Shown in pieces: positions 16,563-25,041 of a DNA stretch of 64,000 nt. The stretch is from contig NC_010162.1 of assembly GCF_000067165.1 (NCBI RefSeq), positions 12,946,501 through 13,010,500 on the forward strand. The letters run 5' to 3'. Under the pieces are notes generated by a model. It was given only the letters and a program-made list of their open reading frames with translations. It did not search any database and was not told the DNA's origin. The DNA is from Sorangium cellulosum So ce56 (lineage in GTDB: Bacteria; Myxococcota_A; Polyangia; Polyangiales; Polyangiaceae). How positions within the stretch are numbered: position 1 is the stretch's first letter; each line of letters starts with the position of its first letter. The position numbers were made by a program, and so were the translations under genes.

Positions 16563-17528
16563 ATGAGAGCCGCCCGACGGGAAAGGTACGGTTCAGCGGA
16601 AGTCATCCGGCTCGAAGACGTGGCAGTGCCCACGCCGGCCGATGACGAGATCCTGGTGCGGGTCCACGCAGCCACGGTGAGCCGCACCGACTGTGCGTTG
16701 CTCGCGGCCTCCCCGTTCATCATGCGGTTCATGACTGGCCTTCGCAGGCCCAGGAACAAGGCGCTCGGCACCGACTTCGCGGGACGGGTGGAAGCGCTCG
16801 GCTCGCGCGTACGCAGCTTTGCGGTCGGCGACGAGGTCTGGGGAATGAACGATCTGGGGGTCGGGTCTCATGCGGAGTACCTCGTCGTTTCCGCAGAGGA
16901 CTCGGTCGCGCGCATGCCCGCCGGCCTGAGCTTCGAGGAGGCTGCAGCCTGCATCGAGGGCGCCTGGTATGCTTACAGCATCACCCAGCGAGCGGGCCTC
17001 GAGAAGGATCGGCGGGTGCTGATCAACGGGGCTACCGGGGCGATCGGATCCGCGCTTCTGCAGATCTGCGTCCACCTGGGCGCCACCGTGACCGCGGTGG
17101 GGAACACCAGGAACCTGGAGCTGTTGAGGTCGCTCGGGGCCAGCAGGGTCATCAACTACGAGCAATCGGACTTTACCCGGGACGACCAGGTCTATGACCA
17201 CGTATTCGACGCGGTCGGAAAGAGCACGTTCGGCGCCTGCAAGCGCTTGTTGACGCCCAGGGGCGTGTACGTTTCCTCGGAACCCGGACCTGGCTGGCAG
17301 AATCCATTCCTGGCGCTCGCCACGCCCGTGCTCGGCGGACAGCGGGTCGTGTTCCCGATACCCGTCGATCGGAAGGCGTTCCTGGAGGTGCTGGGCCGGC
17401 TCGTCGCCGAGCGCCATTTCCGGCCCGTCATCGACCGTACCGTTACCCTCGATGCGGTCCAGGAGGCCTATGCCTACGTCGCGTCCGGGCAGAAGACGGG
17501 CAACGTGGTGCTGAAGCTCACGGAGTGA
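16563..17528 (+). CDS. NAD(P)-dependent medium-chain oxidoreductase (quinone oxidoreductase-like)
   Basis: A cytosolic 321-residue enzyme of the zinc-independent MDR/quinone-oxidoreductase type. It opens with the family start RERYGSAEVIRLEDV, has LGTDFAGRVEALGSRVRSFA and GDEVWG in the GroES-like domain, and a nucleotide-binding VLINGATGAIGSALLQIC (about 158-176) whose GATGAIG motif replaces GxGxxG; ASRVINYEQSDF and TGNVVLKL close the fold. The Cys/His set of zinc alcohol dehydrogenases is not evident. ATG 16563 is preferred because family proteins begin about 10 residues before the YG.PEV motif; ATG 16527 is an alternative. The substrate is unknown. The gene appears monocistronic. Confidence 0.85.
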   Translation: MRAARRERYGSAEVIRLEDVAVPTPADDEILVRVHAATVSRTDCALLAASPFIMRFMTGLRRPRNKALGTDFAGRVEALGSRVRSFAVGDEVWGMNDLGVGSHAEYLVVSAEDSVARMPAGLSFEEAAACIEGAWYAYSITQRAGLEKDRRVLINGATGAIGSALLQICVHLGATVTAVGNTRNLELLRSLGASRVINYEQSDFTRDDQVYDHVFDAVGKSTFGACKRLLTPRGVYVSSEPGPGWQNPFLALATPVLGGQRVVFPIPVDRKAFLEVLGRLVAERHFRPVIDRTVTLDAVQEAYAYVASGQKTGNVVLKLTE

Positions 17529-17712
17529 GGGGTCTGTTCTACCCCCATGCGGCCCAACAGGGCGCAGGAGCCGACGGGCGCTGGACGCGGCGGCGCTCTA
17601 CAGATCGTTGGGCGGACGGGGTGACGCGCGATGAGCTCCATCTCGGGTGGGTGCTGGCGAGCCCAGAGCAAAAGCGCGGGCGGCCTGTCTGCCCACGATG
17701 AGCAGGCCGCGT

Positions 17713-18990
17713 TCAGCGGATCGGGCCGGCGACCCTCGGCGGCGAGGCAGGGGCCGCCTCCGCGGCGGGCTCGAGCGGCGCGCAGCCGTCGGCGGCGAAG
17801 GGGCCGATCGCCGGCTCGCCCTTGACGAACGCCGAGACGCGGCGCATCCGCTCGGCGAAGGCCGCCTCGGTCTCCGCCCGCCGCGGGTCGGCCGCGAGCG
17901 GGACGGTCCCGAGGCCCTCGCTGCGCACCGGGCAGATCTCGGCGAGGGGCGGCGCGCCCCGCCGCAGGCGCAGGCGCGCGATCATCGCGAGCTCGGCCGC
18001 GGGGCCGGTCCTCTTCACCTTCATGATGAAGTTGCCGAGGCTGTAGAAGATGGGCCGGCCGCGGCGGAGCTCGATGCCCTGGAGCACGTGCGGGTGGTGG
18101 CCGAGGAAGGCGTCGGCGCCCGCGTCGATGGCGGCGCCGGCGAGCGCGCGCGCCTGGGGCAGCGGGGTGTCCAGGTACTCGGTGCCGCCGTGGTAGCTCA
18201 CGACGACCGCGTCCACGCCGGGCTGCTTGCGCGCGGCGCGCACCGCGGCGGCGAGCCCGTCCCGCTCCGCGCCCGCGACGAACTCCCGCGCCGGGTGCTG
18301 CCAGAGCGAGCCCTGGTTCCAGATGCCGGTCACGGCGAGCAGCGCCACGCGGAAGCCGCGGCGCTCGATGATGGCCGGCGCGTACGCCTCGAGCCGCGTC
18401 CGGCCGGCGCCCACGTAGGCGACGCCCGCGCGCTCGAGGTGGCCGAGCGTCTCGAGGAACGCGCCCTTGCCGTAGTCCCACATGTGGTTGTTCGCGAGCG
18501 ACACGACGCCGATGCCGGCGCGCGCGAGCGCGTCCGCGCCGGCCGGCGGGCCCGTGAACACGAGCGGCTGGCGCGGGTGCTGGGTCTCTCCGCCCTGGTC
18601 GCTGAGCTGGTTCTCGAGGTTGACGAAGCGCACGTCGGCGGACGCGAACAGCGCCGCGACGGAGGCGAACGGATCGTACGCCGGATCGCGGAGCAGCTCC
18701 TGGCCGAGCGCCTTGCCGAGGCAGACGTCGCCGCCGGCGAGGAGCGTGATCGTGTCAGCCGGCGCGGCGGTGGCGTCAGCCGGCGCGGCGGTGGCGGCCG
18801 GCGCGGCGGTGGACGCGGCGGTGGCGGCCGGCGCGGCGCGGGCTTCCCGGGTCGCTTCCGCGACGTCGCGGGGCGCGGCCGGTACGACGGCGGGCGGAGG
18901 CGCGAGCCCGGCGCCCACGTTGGCAGGCCGCTCGCAGCCGATCTGCGCGGCCGCTGCGCACATCGCGAGGAAGAAAGGGGCAGGGCGCAT
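17713..18990 (-). CDS. CapA/PgsA-like metallophosphoesterase-fold lipoprotein
   Basis: A 425-residue lipoprotein of the CapA/PGA_cap family, associated with poly-gamma-glutamate or capsule production in Bacillus. ATG 18990 gives a signal with lipobox AQIGC; a longer frame to 19041 would put residues before the signal. After an Ala-rich linker containing repeated ATAAPA-like units, the family motifs are present: LLAGGDVCLGK, NLENQLS, SLANNHMWDYG, VVSYHGGTEY, LGHHPHVLQG and FYSLGNFIM. These form the calcineurin-like metal site. No pgsB/pgsC genes are near, so a role in poly-glutamate synthesis is not implied; many environmental bacteria carry stand-alone CapA proteins. It is divergent from the flavoprotein gene at 19223. 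Confidence 0.88.
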   Translation of the reverse strand: MRPAPFFLAMCAAAAQIGCERPANVGAGLAPPPAVVPAAPRDVAEATREARAAPAATAASTAAPAATAAPADATAAPADTITLLAGGDVCLGKALGQELLRDPAYDPFASVAALFASADVRFVNLENQLSDQGGETQHPRQPLVFTGPPAGADALARAGIGVVSLANNHMWDYGKGAFLETLGHLERAGVAYVGAGRTRLEAYAPAIIERRGFRVALLAVTGIWNQGSLWQHPAREFVAGAERDGLAAAVRAARKQPGVDAVVVSYHGGTEYLDTPLPQARALAGAAIDAGADAFLGHHPHVLQGIELRRGRPIFYSLGNFIMKVKRTGPAAELAMIARLRLRRGAPPLAEICPVRSEGLGTVPLAADPRRAETEAAFAERMRRVSAFVKGEPAIGPFAADGCAPLEPAAEAAPASPPRVAGPIR

Positions 18991-19222
18991 CTCGAGCGGC
19001 GTCTCGGCGCGCATTATCCACGGGCCCGCGGCCGCGCCCAAGTATCCGGTGGTACGCCCGCCGACGTTCGTGCCACCATCGCCGCGCGTTGAGCAGGCCC
19101 AGAAGAGCCGCGGCGTCGATCGGCGGCCGCGCTCTCTCGATGGACGTCCGGCCCGCTCCAGCGCGATCTACTCGGGATTGGACGCGCGCTCGTGCGCGGG
19201 TTGCTTGGAAGGCCTTATCTCC

Positions 19223-21109
19223 ATGGTGAATCGAAGACGTGAGACTCCCTCGGGCTCGACGCTGCTCTCTTCGCGCGGCGCGACGCCGTCGAGCACGCGC
19301 ATCGTGCCGGGCCCCGCGCCGCGCGACGAGGCGCGCGACGAGGAGCGCAAGGACGGCTGGGGCTTTGCCGACACCCGGTTCGTCGTCAAGCCGAGCGGCA
19401 GCGTCGTGCTGACCGGCACGCGGTACAGCATCAGCAACGTCGAGCTGCCGTCGCTGCTCCCGTGGATGTCGGCCACGCTCGCCGCGCCGCTCTCCTACGA
19501 GAACCGCAACGAGCCGCACTACCCGCCCCGGATCCCCGACGCCAGGGTCGCGAGCGAGCTGCTCGCCGCGCTCCGCGGCTTCCTCTCGGACGATCAGATC
19601 TCGCAGGACCCGCTCGTGCGCCTCCGCCGCGGCCACGGCCACACCGGCGCCGAGATCTGGGCGATCCGCTACGAGCGCCTCGAGCGCGTCCCGGATCTCG
19701 TGGTGTTCCCCGCGTCGCACGACGACGTCGTGCGCCTCACCGAGGTCGCCAAGCAACACGGCGCGTGCCTCGTCCCGTTCGGCGGCGGCACCAACGTCAC
19801 GGACGCCCTGCGCCTGTCGATCCACGAGGAGCGGACCGTGATCGCGGTCGACATGCGGCGCATGAACAGGATCCTCTGGCTCGATCCCGTGAACCGCATG
19901 GCCTGCATCGAGGCGGGCGCGACCGGGCGGCACATCGTCGCGGAGCTCGAGAAGCACGGGCTCACCATGGGGCACGAGCCCGACAGCCTCGAGTTCTCGA
20001 CCCTCGGGGGGTGGATCGCGACGAACGCGAGCGGGATGAAGAAGAACCGGTATGGCAACATCGAGGATCTCGTCCTCGACATGCAGGTCGTGACCGCGCG
20101 CGGCGTGGTCGAGCGGCCGCACGTGGCCCCGCGCGAGAGCGTCGGCGCCAACCCGAAGAACTGCATGTTCGGCAGCGAGGGCAACTATGGAATCGTCACC
20201 AGCGCTGTCGTCAAGCTGTTCCCCCTGCCCGAGGTCCAGCGCTACGGCAGCGTCATCTTCCCCGACCTCGCGCGCGGGCTCGCGTTCCTCTACGACCTGC
20301 AGGCCGCCGGCGCGCTGCCCGCGAGCGTGCGCGTCATGGACAACACGCAGTTCCATTTCGGTCAGGCGCTCAAGCCGAAGAAGTCCGGGCTGCTCGCCCG
20401 GGTGAAGAGCCAGGCGGAGAAGCTCGTGGTGACCCGGATCAAGGGCTTCGATCCGCACCAGCTCGCCGTCGCCACCCTCGTGTTCGAGGGGACGAAGGAG
20501 GAAGTCGACTTCCAGGAGAAGACGCTCTACCGCATCGCGGCGCAGCACGGCGGGATGAAGGCGGGCGCGGCGAACGGCGAGCGTGGCTATCAGCTCACCT
20601 TCGGCATCGCGTACATCCGCGATCTCACGTTCGAGCACTGGGCGATCGCGGAGAGCTTCGAGACGAGCGTCCCGTGGAGCCGGGCGCTCGAGCTCTACGA
20701 CCGGGTGCGCCAGCGCATCCTGCGCGAGCACGAGCAGCGGCGCCTGCCTGGCAAGCCGTTCTTCACGGGGCGTATCACCCAGGTCTACCCCACGGGCGTC
20801 TGTATCTATTTCTATCTCGGCTTCTACGCGAAGGGCGTCGACGACCCCGTGCGCCATTACGCCGAGATGGAGCACGCCGCGCGAGAGGAGATCCTCGCCG
20901 CCGGAGGGTCGCTGTCTCACCACCACGGGATCGGCAAGATCCGGCAGGATTTCGTGAAGGACATCTACTCGGACGGCGCGCGCGCCTTCATGCAGCAGGT
21001 GAAGCAGGCCGTCGATCCGGACAACCTGTTCGGCGCGGCGAACCACGGCGTGCTCGGCGAGGTCGCGCTCTCGAGCGCGGAGGAGCAGGGGCGAGCGCCC
21101 TCGCCTTGA
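19223..21109 (+). CDS. FAD-dependent alkyldihydroxyacetonephosphate synthase-like protein
   Basis: A 628-residue FAD-binding type 4 oxidoreductase close to eukaryotic alkyl-DHAP synthase, which swaps the acyl chain of acyl-DHAP for an alkyl chain to begin ether-lipid synthesis. Features in order: an N-terminal GWGFADTRFV region, the FAD-binding VPFGGGTNVTDAL and FSTLGGWIATNASGMKKNRYG, NCMFGSEGNYGIVT, and a C-terminal LSHHHGIGKIRQDF loop typical of alkyl-DHAP synthases, then NLFGAANHGVLG. Ether lipids are known signals in myxobacterial development, and a related gene occurs in Myxococcus; that link is inference for this organism. ATG 19223 is the first start giving a family-like N-terminus. 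The frame stays open far upstream, antisense to the CapA gene, without meaning. Confidence 0.9.
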   Translation: MVNRRRETPSGSTLLSSRGATPSSTRIVPGPAPRDEARDEERKDGWGFADTRFVVKPSGSVVLTGTRYSISNVELPSLLPWMSATLAAPLSYENRNEPHYPPRIPDARVASELLAALRGFLSDDQISQDPLVRLRRGHGHTGAEIWAIRYERLERVPDLVVFPASHDDVVRLTEVAKQHGACLVPFGGGTNVTDALRLSIHEERTVIAVDMRRMNRILWLDPVNRMACIEAGATGRHIVAELEKHGLTMGHEPDSLEFSTLGGWIATNASGMKKNRYGNIEDLVLDMQVVTARGVVERPHVAPRESVGANPKNCMFGSEGNYGIVTSAVVKLFPLPEVQRYGSVIFPDLARGLAFLYDLQAAGALPASVRVMDNTQFHFGQALKPKKSGLLARVKSQAEKLVVTRIKGFDPHQLAVATLVFEGTKEEVDFQEKTLYRIAAQHGGMKAGAANGERGYQLTFGIAYIRDLTFEHWAIAESFETSVPWSRALELYDRVRQRILREHEQRRLPGKPFFTGRITQVYPTGVCIYFYLGFYAKGVDDPVRHYAEMEHAAREEILAAGGSLSHHHGIGKIRQDFVKDIYSDGARAFMQQVKQAVDPDNLFGAANHGVLGEVALSSAEEQGRAPSP

Positions 21110-21359
21110 CCCTGGGCGGCGCGGCCGCCGGCGGGGCGCGACGCCGCTGGAAGCGCCGCGCCAGCCGCTGAGATCCCTGCGTCATGCTCCCCGTCGAGGG
21201 CAGCACCATCGCATCGATCCTCCCTCGTGGTTGACCGCCTCGCCGGCCAGCCAGAGCCGCCGAGCGGCGCGACCTCATGCCGCAGAAACATGACAGCTCG
21301 GCAGTCGCCGGCCGTGTGGCCGAGCTCGCCGCGGCGCGGAGTGCCCCGGTGCCAAATTA

Positions 21360-21374
21360 GTTGCGCATCGCAAC
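21360..21374. promoter_or_regulatory. Palindromic operator, probably of the MarR regulator
   Basis: GTTGCG-CAT-CGCAAC is a perfect 6-bp inverted repeat with a 3-bp spacer, ending 21 bp before the MarR start codon. The size, symmetry and position fit a MarR autorepression site. Binding by this protein is inferred. Confidence 0.6.
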
Positions 21375-21395
21375 CATCTGTGGTCTCCTCGAAGG

Positions 21396-21884
21396 GTGAC
21401 CACGAGAGAGCTCCGCTCGGAGGTCCGCGCCTTCGTGCGCGGTTTCGGTCTCCTGGACGAGGAGCGCACGCCGTGCGGCGTCCGGGTGGCGCCGCGCGAG
21501 GCCCACGCGCTGACGGTCCTGGCGGACGCCGAGCGGGCGGGAGAGCAGCTCTCCCAGAGCGACCTGCGGCGGGCGCTCGGCATCGACAAGAGCAATGTCA
21601 CCCGGCTGATACAGCGCCTTCGCGAGGAGGGCCGGGTGGAGCAGGACGTCAGCGAGGAAGACGGGCGGGTCCGCCGCCTGCGGCTCACCTCGGCCGGGCG
21701 CCGCATGGCGGGGCGACTCGAGGGGCAAAGCCTGGTGCGGTTCCAGTCGATCGTGGACGCCATCCCCTGCGAGGAGCGCGCCGCCGTGGTGCGCGCGCTG
21801 CACGTCCTGAATCGCGCGCTCTCGCGCGTGACCCGCGCGACAGAGGAGCAACCCCATGCGAGCGATGCGAGCGACTCTCCCTAG
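21396..21884 (+). CDS. MarR-family transcriptional regulator
   Basis: A 162-residue dimeric winged-helix regulator. It carries the expected LSQSDLRRALGIDKSNVTRL recognition-helix region (about residues 48-67), the wing SEEDGRVRRLRLTSAGRRM and a C-terminal dimerisation helix. The start is GTG at 21396, just downstream of a palindrome that probably is its operator. The last 29 bp overlap the acetolactate-decarboxylase-like gene, so the two are co-transcribed and probably translationally coupled. Such regulators usually repress until a small phenolic or other ligand binds; the ligand is unknown. Confidence 0.9.
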   Translation: MTTRELRSEVRAFVRGFGLLDEERTPCGVRVAPREAHALTVLADAERAGEQLSQSDLRRALGIDKSNVTRLIQRLREEGRVEQDVSEEDGRVRRLRLTSAGRRMAGRLEGQSLVRFQSIVDAIPCEERAAVVRALHVLNRALSRVTRATEEQPHASDASDSP

Positions 21885-22635
21885 CGTTCTTCCCGGGCTC
21901 CTCGGAGCTCTCCTGATGGCCCCGATCGCCTCCTGCACGCCTTCCTGCGAGGCCGCCGCGGGGCCGGCGCCGGGCGCGCCGGCGGCGGTGCAGGTCCGCT
22001 CGTTCGGCGCGCTGCGCGCGATCATGCACGAGGGGCAGACGGGGCCCGCCGTGCGCATCGGCGATGTGGTGCCTGGCCCGCGCGCGTTCGGGATCGGGGC
22101 GCTCAGCGCGCTGCGCGGGGAGGTGACGGTCGTCGACGACGCGATCTGGACCTCCTATGCGCGCGACGACGGGACCCTCGACGTGCGCCCCGCCGGGGCG
22201 GAGGAGGAGGCGGCGCTCTTCGTGGTGGCGAACGTCGCGCGCTGGCAGGAGGCGACGCTCGACGCCGACGTGCCTGACGGGCAGATCGACGCGCGCATCG
22301 AGGCCTTGCTGCGGGAGCGCGGGCTCGACACGGAGGGCGCTGTCCCGGTCCAGGTGCGCGGCGGCTTCCGCGATCTCCGCTGGCACGTCATCGACGGGAG
22401 AAAGCTCGCCCCCGGCGGCGGTCACGCGGACCATGTGCGGGCGTCGGTGAACGGAGCGCTCCCCGCCGCCGAGGGGGTGCTGGTGGGCTTCTTCTCGAAG
22501 CGCCACCACGGCGTCTTCACGCACATGGGGTCGAACACGCACTTTCACGTCGTCCTGCCGGAGCGACCGCTGATGGGCCACGTGGACGGCGTGACGCTCG
22601 CCCGCGGCGCGCGGGTCCTCCTGCCGGCGCCTTGA
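21856..22635 (+). CDS. Exported acetolactate-decarboxylase-like protein
   Basis: A 259-residue protein resembling alpha-acetolactate decarboxylase, which turns acetolactate into acetoin. Family features: the MHEGQTGPAVRIGDVV opening, FGIGALSALRGEVTVVDD, and the metal-binding C-terminal part GVLVGFFSKRHHGVF with HMGSNTHFHVV (H-x-H) followed by MGHVDG (third His). An N-terminal signal with a possible lipobox (APIASC) indicates export; some known enzymes of this family are also secreted. ATG 21856 follows GAGGAG by about 9 bases and lies inside the MarR gene (29-bp overlap); ATG 21862 is an alternative start. Control by that MarR protein is likely. No acetolactate synthase gene is near. Confidence 0.8.
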   Translation: MRAMRATLPSVLPGLLGALLMAPIASCTPSCEAAAGPAPGAPAAVQVRSFGALRAIMHEGQTGPAVRIGDVVPGPRAFGIGALSALRGEVTVVDDAIWTSYARDDGTLDVRPAGAEEEAALFVVANVARWQEATLDADVPDGQIDARIEALLRERGLDTEGAVPVQVRGGFRDLRWHVIDGRKLAPGGGHADHVRASVNGALPAAEGVLVGFFSKRHHGVFTHMGSNTHFHVVLPERPLMGHVDGVTLARGARVLLPAP

Positions 22636-22734
22636 GGCTTGGCACGAGCGCACCGGCGGCAGCGGTCGGCGCTCGGCGCGCGCCGCGGGCGCATGTACCG
22701 GGCAGGGGTGGTATGCAGGACGGCGGTGAAGCTC

Positions 22735-23394
22735 ATGACGGCGCCCTCGGAGGACGGCGGCGGGGCGGGCCGCGTGGCCGGCCTCGCGGGCGTCGTGCTG
22801 TGCGGCGGGCAGAGCCGCCGGATGGGGCGCCCCAAGGCATGGCTGCCGTTCGGGGGTGAGGCGCTGCTCCAGCGGGTGGTGCGGCGCCTCGGCGAGGCGG
22901 CCTGGCCGATCGTGGTGGTCGCGGCGCCGGGGCAGGAGCTGCCGCCGCTGCCGGAGGGGGTGCTGCTCGTGCGCGATCCGGTGGAGGGCCGCGGGCCGCT
23001 GCAGGGCGTCGCGGCCGGGCTCGACGCGATCGCGCCGCTCGCCGAGCGGGCCTACGTCGCCTCGACCGACGCGCCCTTCCTGCACCCCGCCTTCGTGCGG
23101 CGCCTCGCGGATCTCCAGGCGGGCGGCCACGCCATCGCGGTGCCGCGGGCGGAGGGGCACCATCACCCGCTCGCCGCGGTGTACGCGTGCGCCGTGCGCG
23201 GCGAGGTGGCGGCCTTGCTCGCCGAGGGCAGGCTGCGGCTCTCCACCCTGCTCGAGCGGGCGCGCACCCTTGTCGCGGAGCCGGAGCTCCTGCTCGCGGA
23301 TCCGCGGCTCCGCGCCGCGGATCCGGCGCTGCGATCGCTGCGCAACCTGAACACGCCCGAGGACTACGCGGCGGCGCTCCGCGAGCTCGACTGA
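22735..23394 (+). CDS. mobA: Molybdenum cofactor guanylyltransferase MobA
   Basis: MobA attaches GMP to molybdenum cofactor, giving the guanine-dinucleotide form used by DMSO-reductase-type enzymes. The 219-residue protein has the nucleotidyltransferase signature VVLCGGQSRRMGRPKAWLPF (about residues 17-36), VEGRGPLQGVAAGL, and STDAPFLHP with the metal-binding Asp; the C-terminal NLNTPEDYA is also a family landmark. ATG 22735 gives a family-length N-terminus; in-frame ATG 22693 is possible. It lies 99 bp after the acetolactate-decarboxylase-like gene and may be on that transcript. moeA is separate, at 1760. Confidence 0.92.
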   Translation: MTAPSEDGGGAGRVAGLAGVVLCGGQSRRMGRPKAWLPFGGEALLQRVVRRLGEAAWPIVVVAAPGQELPPLPEGVLLVRDPVEGRGPLQGVAAGLDAIAPLAERAYVASTDAPFLHPAFVRRLADLQAGGHAIAVPRAEGHHHPLAAVYACAVRGEVAALLAEGRLRLSTLLERARTLVAEPELLLADPRLRAADPALRSLRNLNTPEDYAAALRELD

Positions 23395-23400
23395 CCCGGC

Positions 23401-24402
23401 CTATTCGCCGCGCGGCGCCGGCGCGCTCGCCGCCGCCGCGCCCCCGGGCTCGCCCCTCGTGATGAGGATCCGCTGCTCTCCGTGCCTGGGCAGGATCACG
23501 CGATCCGGCCCCAGCCCGCGCGCGGCCATGACGCGCCGGAGCTCGCGGGGCGCCTCTCCGAACGTATCGGTGCTGTTGATGAACGTGTCGAAATGGATAG
23601 CCATCATCCGCCGCGCCCCGAGGTCGAGGAAGGCCTGCACCGCTTCCGCCGGATCGACGTGCTTGCTCTCCATGAACTCGCGCGGCCCCACCGGCGCGAT
23701 CGGCAAGAGGGCCAGATCGATCGCGGGGAATCGCGCGCGCGTCTTCACGAAGTCATCGCGGTCGTAGGCTGTGTCGCCGCCGAAGTAGACCGTGATTCCA
23801 TGGTACTCGACGACATAACCCGTGAAGCTCTCCGTCATCCAGTCCCGGTCCAGCCCGTAGCGATAGCCGGAGTGCCGCACCGGGACGGCCGTGATCTCGA
23901 GATCGCCCTGCCGCCATGTCGTCCAGGTCGGGACCTCGAACGACGCGAAGCTATGGTTAGGCACGTAGACGAGCCCGCCCCGAGGCACGAGCGGCGCGCG
24001 GACCTTCGGCTCGATCAGGGACAGCGACCCGAGCGAGAGGTGGTCGAGGTGCATGTGCGAGATCAGCACGGCGTCGATGGGCGGCAGGTCCTCCGGGGCG
24101 AGCCCCGGCTCGACGAGCCGCTTCACCATGAGGCCCACCGTCGACGTGAAGACGGGGTCGGTCAGGATCCATCGGTCGTCGATCTGCACGAGCACGGTCG
24201 CGTGCCCGACCCAGAGCGCTGCGAGCCTCGCCTCGGGGCGGTACGGCGCGCGCACCTTGTCCGGCACGGGCAGCGGGCTCGCGAACAGCCTCGCCACGTT
24301 GCTCTCCAGGATGCGCGCGGGCACGCCGCACGACAGGCCCGCGAGCGCGAGGAGCGCCGCGGCGGACAGGCGAGCTGGCGACGAGGAGGGGCGCGTGGCC
24401 AT
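23401..24402 (-). CDS. Metallo-beta-lactamase-fold lipoprotein hydrolase (UlaG / NAPE-PLD-like)
   Basis: A 333-residue lipoprotein; ATG 24402 gives a signal with lipobox LAGLSC. The catalytic domain has the zinc motif HMHLDHLS (H-x-H-x-D-H), WVGHATVLVQIDDRWILTDP at its start, HSGYRYG, then VYFGGDTAYDRD (bridging Asp) and MMAIHFDTF (terminal His). This is the pattern of N-acylphosphatidylethanolamine phospholipase D and UlaG-type proteins, so a phospholipid or cyclic-phosphate substrate is plausible but unproven. The gene ends 6 bp past the convergent mobA stop. The small barrel-like gene just upstream on the same strand ends 8 bp before it, so the two are probably co-transcribed. Confidence 0.85.
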   Translation of the reverse strand: MATRPSSSPARLSAAALLALAGLSCGVPARILESNVARLFASPLPVPDKVRAPYRPEARLAALWVGHATVLVQIDDRWILTDPVFTSTVGLMVKRLVEPGLAPEDLPPIDAVLISHMHLDHLSLGSLSLIEPKVRAPLVPRGGLVYVPNHSFASFEVPTWTTWRQGDLEITAVPVRHSGYRYGLDRDWMTESFTGYVVEYHGITVYFGGDTAYDRDDFVKTRARFPAIDLALLPIAPVGPREFMESKHVDPAEAVQAFLDLGARRMMAIHFDTFINSTDTFGEAPRELRRVMAARGLGPDRVILPRHGEQRILITRGEPGGAAAASAPAPRGE

Positions 24403-24410
24403 GCGCGGCG

Positions 24411-25034
24411 TCAGAAGTAGCGGATGCTGAGCGTGAACGTGGTCGATCGCAAGGCGGCCGTCGGCGTGGCCGCCACCTGCGCGCCCAGGGCGCCGAACAG
24501 GGTATAGACCCCCGCCTCGTACGAGGCCGCCACCTGCCCTCGAGCATGGAGCGCGGATCCGCCGAGCGAGCAGGACAGGTAGTCGCCGCCGTCGAGGAGC
24601 GGGAAATAGGCGCGGACGCCGCCCCGGATCACCCAGCGATCGGCGAACGCGCCCGGACGGGCGACGTACCCGGGCGAGCCGAAGAGCTCGATCGAGCCGG
24701 CGTGACGCGTGAGCGGCTCCGCGATGAAGGCGCGCCACGGCGAGAGCTTGCGGTTGATCCCGAACGAGTAGAGCAGCGGCGTCACCTGCCAGCGGAACCC
24801 GAAGCGCGCCTCGCCCGGTTCGAGCCACAGCTCGGGGCTCGGCACGAGCTGGACGAAGAGCCACGTCAGCGTGGGGCGGATGTCGGGCTCCGTGGCGGCG
24901 ACCGCCGGCGCCGCCTGCCGCGGCGCCTCGGGCGACGCGCCCGCGGCGAGCGGCCAGAGCAGCCAGCCGAGCGCGGCGGCGCAGGCGGCCAGCGCGGGAG
25001 CGCGGCGTCGCGCGAGGGAGCGCGCTCCGGGCAT
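24411..25034 (-). CDS. Hypothetical exported protein, probable small outer-membrane beta-barrel
   Basis: A 207-residue protein with a signal peptide (AAALGWLLWPLAAGASPEA). The rest is rich in alternating aromatic and polar residues (GEARFGFRWQVTPLLYSFGI, RWVIRGGVRAYFPLL) and ends in FTLSIRYF: a terminal Phe after an amphipathic strand, as in outer-membrane barrels. Specific function is not recognised. ATG 25034 is used; an in-frame extension to 25217 would run into the kinase gene. It lies between a Ser/Thr kinase gene (8-bp gap) and a metallo-hydrolase lipoprotein (8-bp gap), all on the minus strand, so a three-gene operon is likely. Confidence 0.65.
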   Translation of the reverse strand: MPGARSLARRRAPALAACAAALGWLLWPLAAGASPEAPRQAAPAVAATEPDIRPTLTWLFVQLVPSPELWLEPGEARFGFRWQVTPLLYSFGINRKLSPWRAFIAEPLTRHAGSIELFGSPGYVARPGAFADRWVIRGGVRAYFPLLDGGDYLSCSLGGSALHARGQVAASYEAGVYTLFGALGAQVAATPTAALRSTTFTLSIRYF

Positions 25035-25041
25035 GCCGCGG

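Noticed and set aside
18482..19222. Long upstream extension of the alkyl-DHAP-synthase-like frame.
   Set aside because: It runs opposite the CapA coding region and is low-complexity Ala/Ser; the conserved part begins after ATG 19223.
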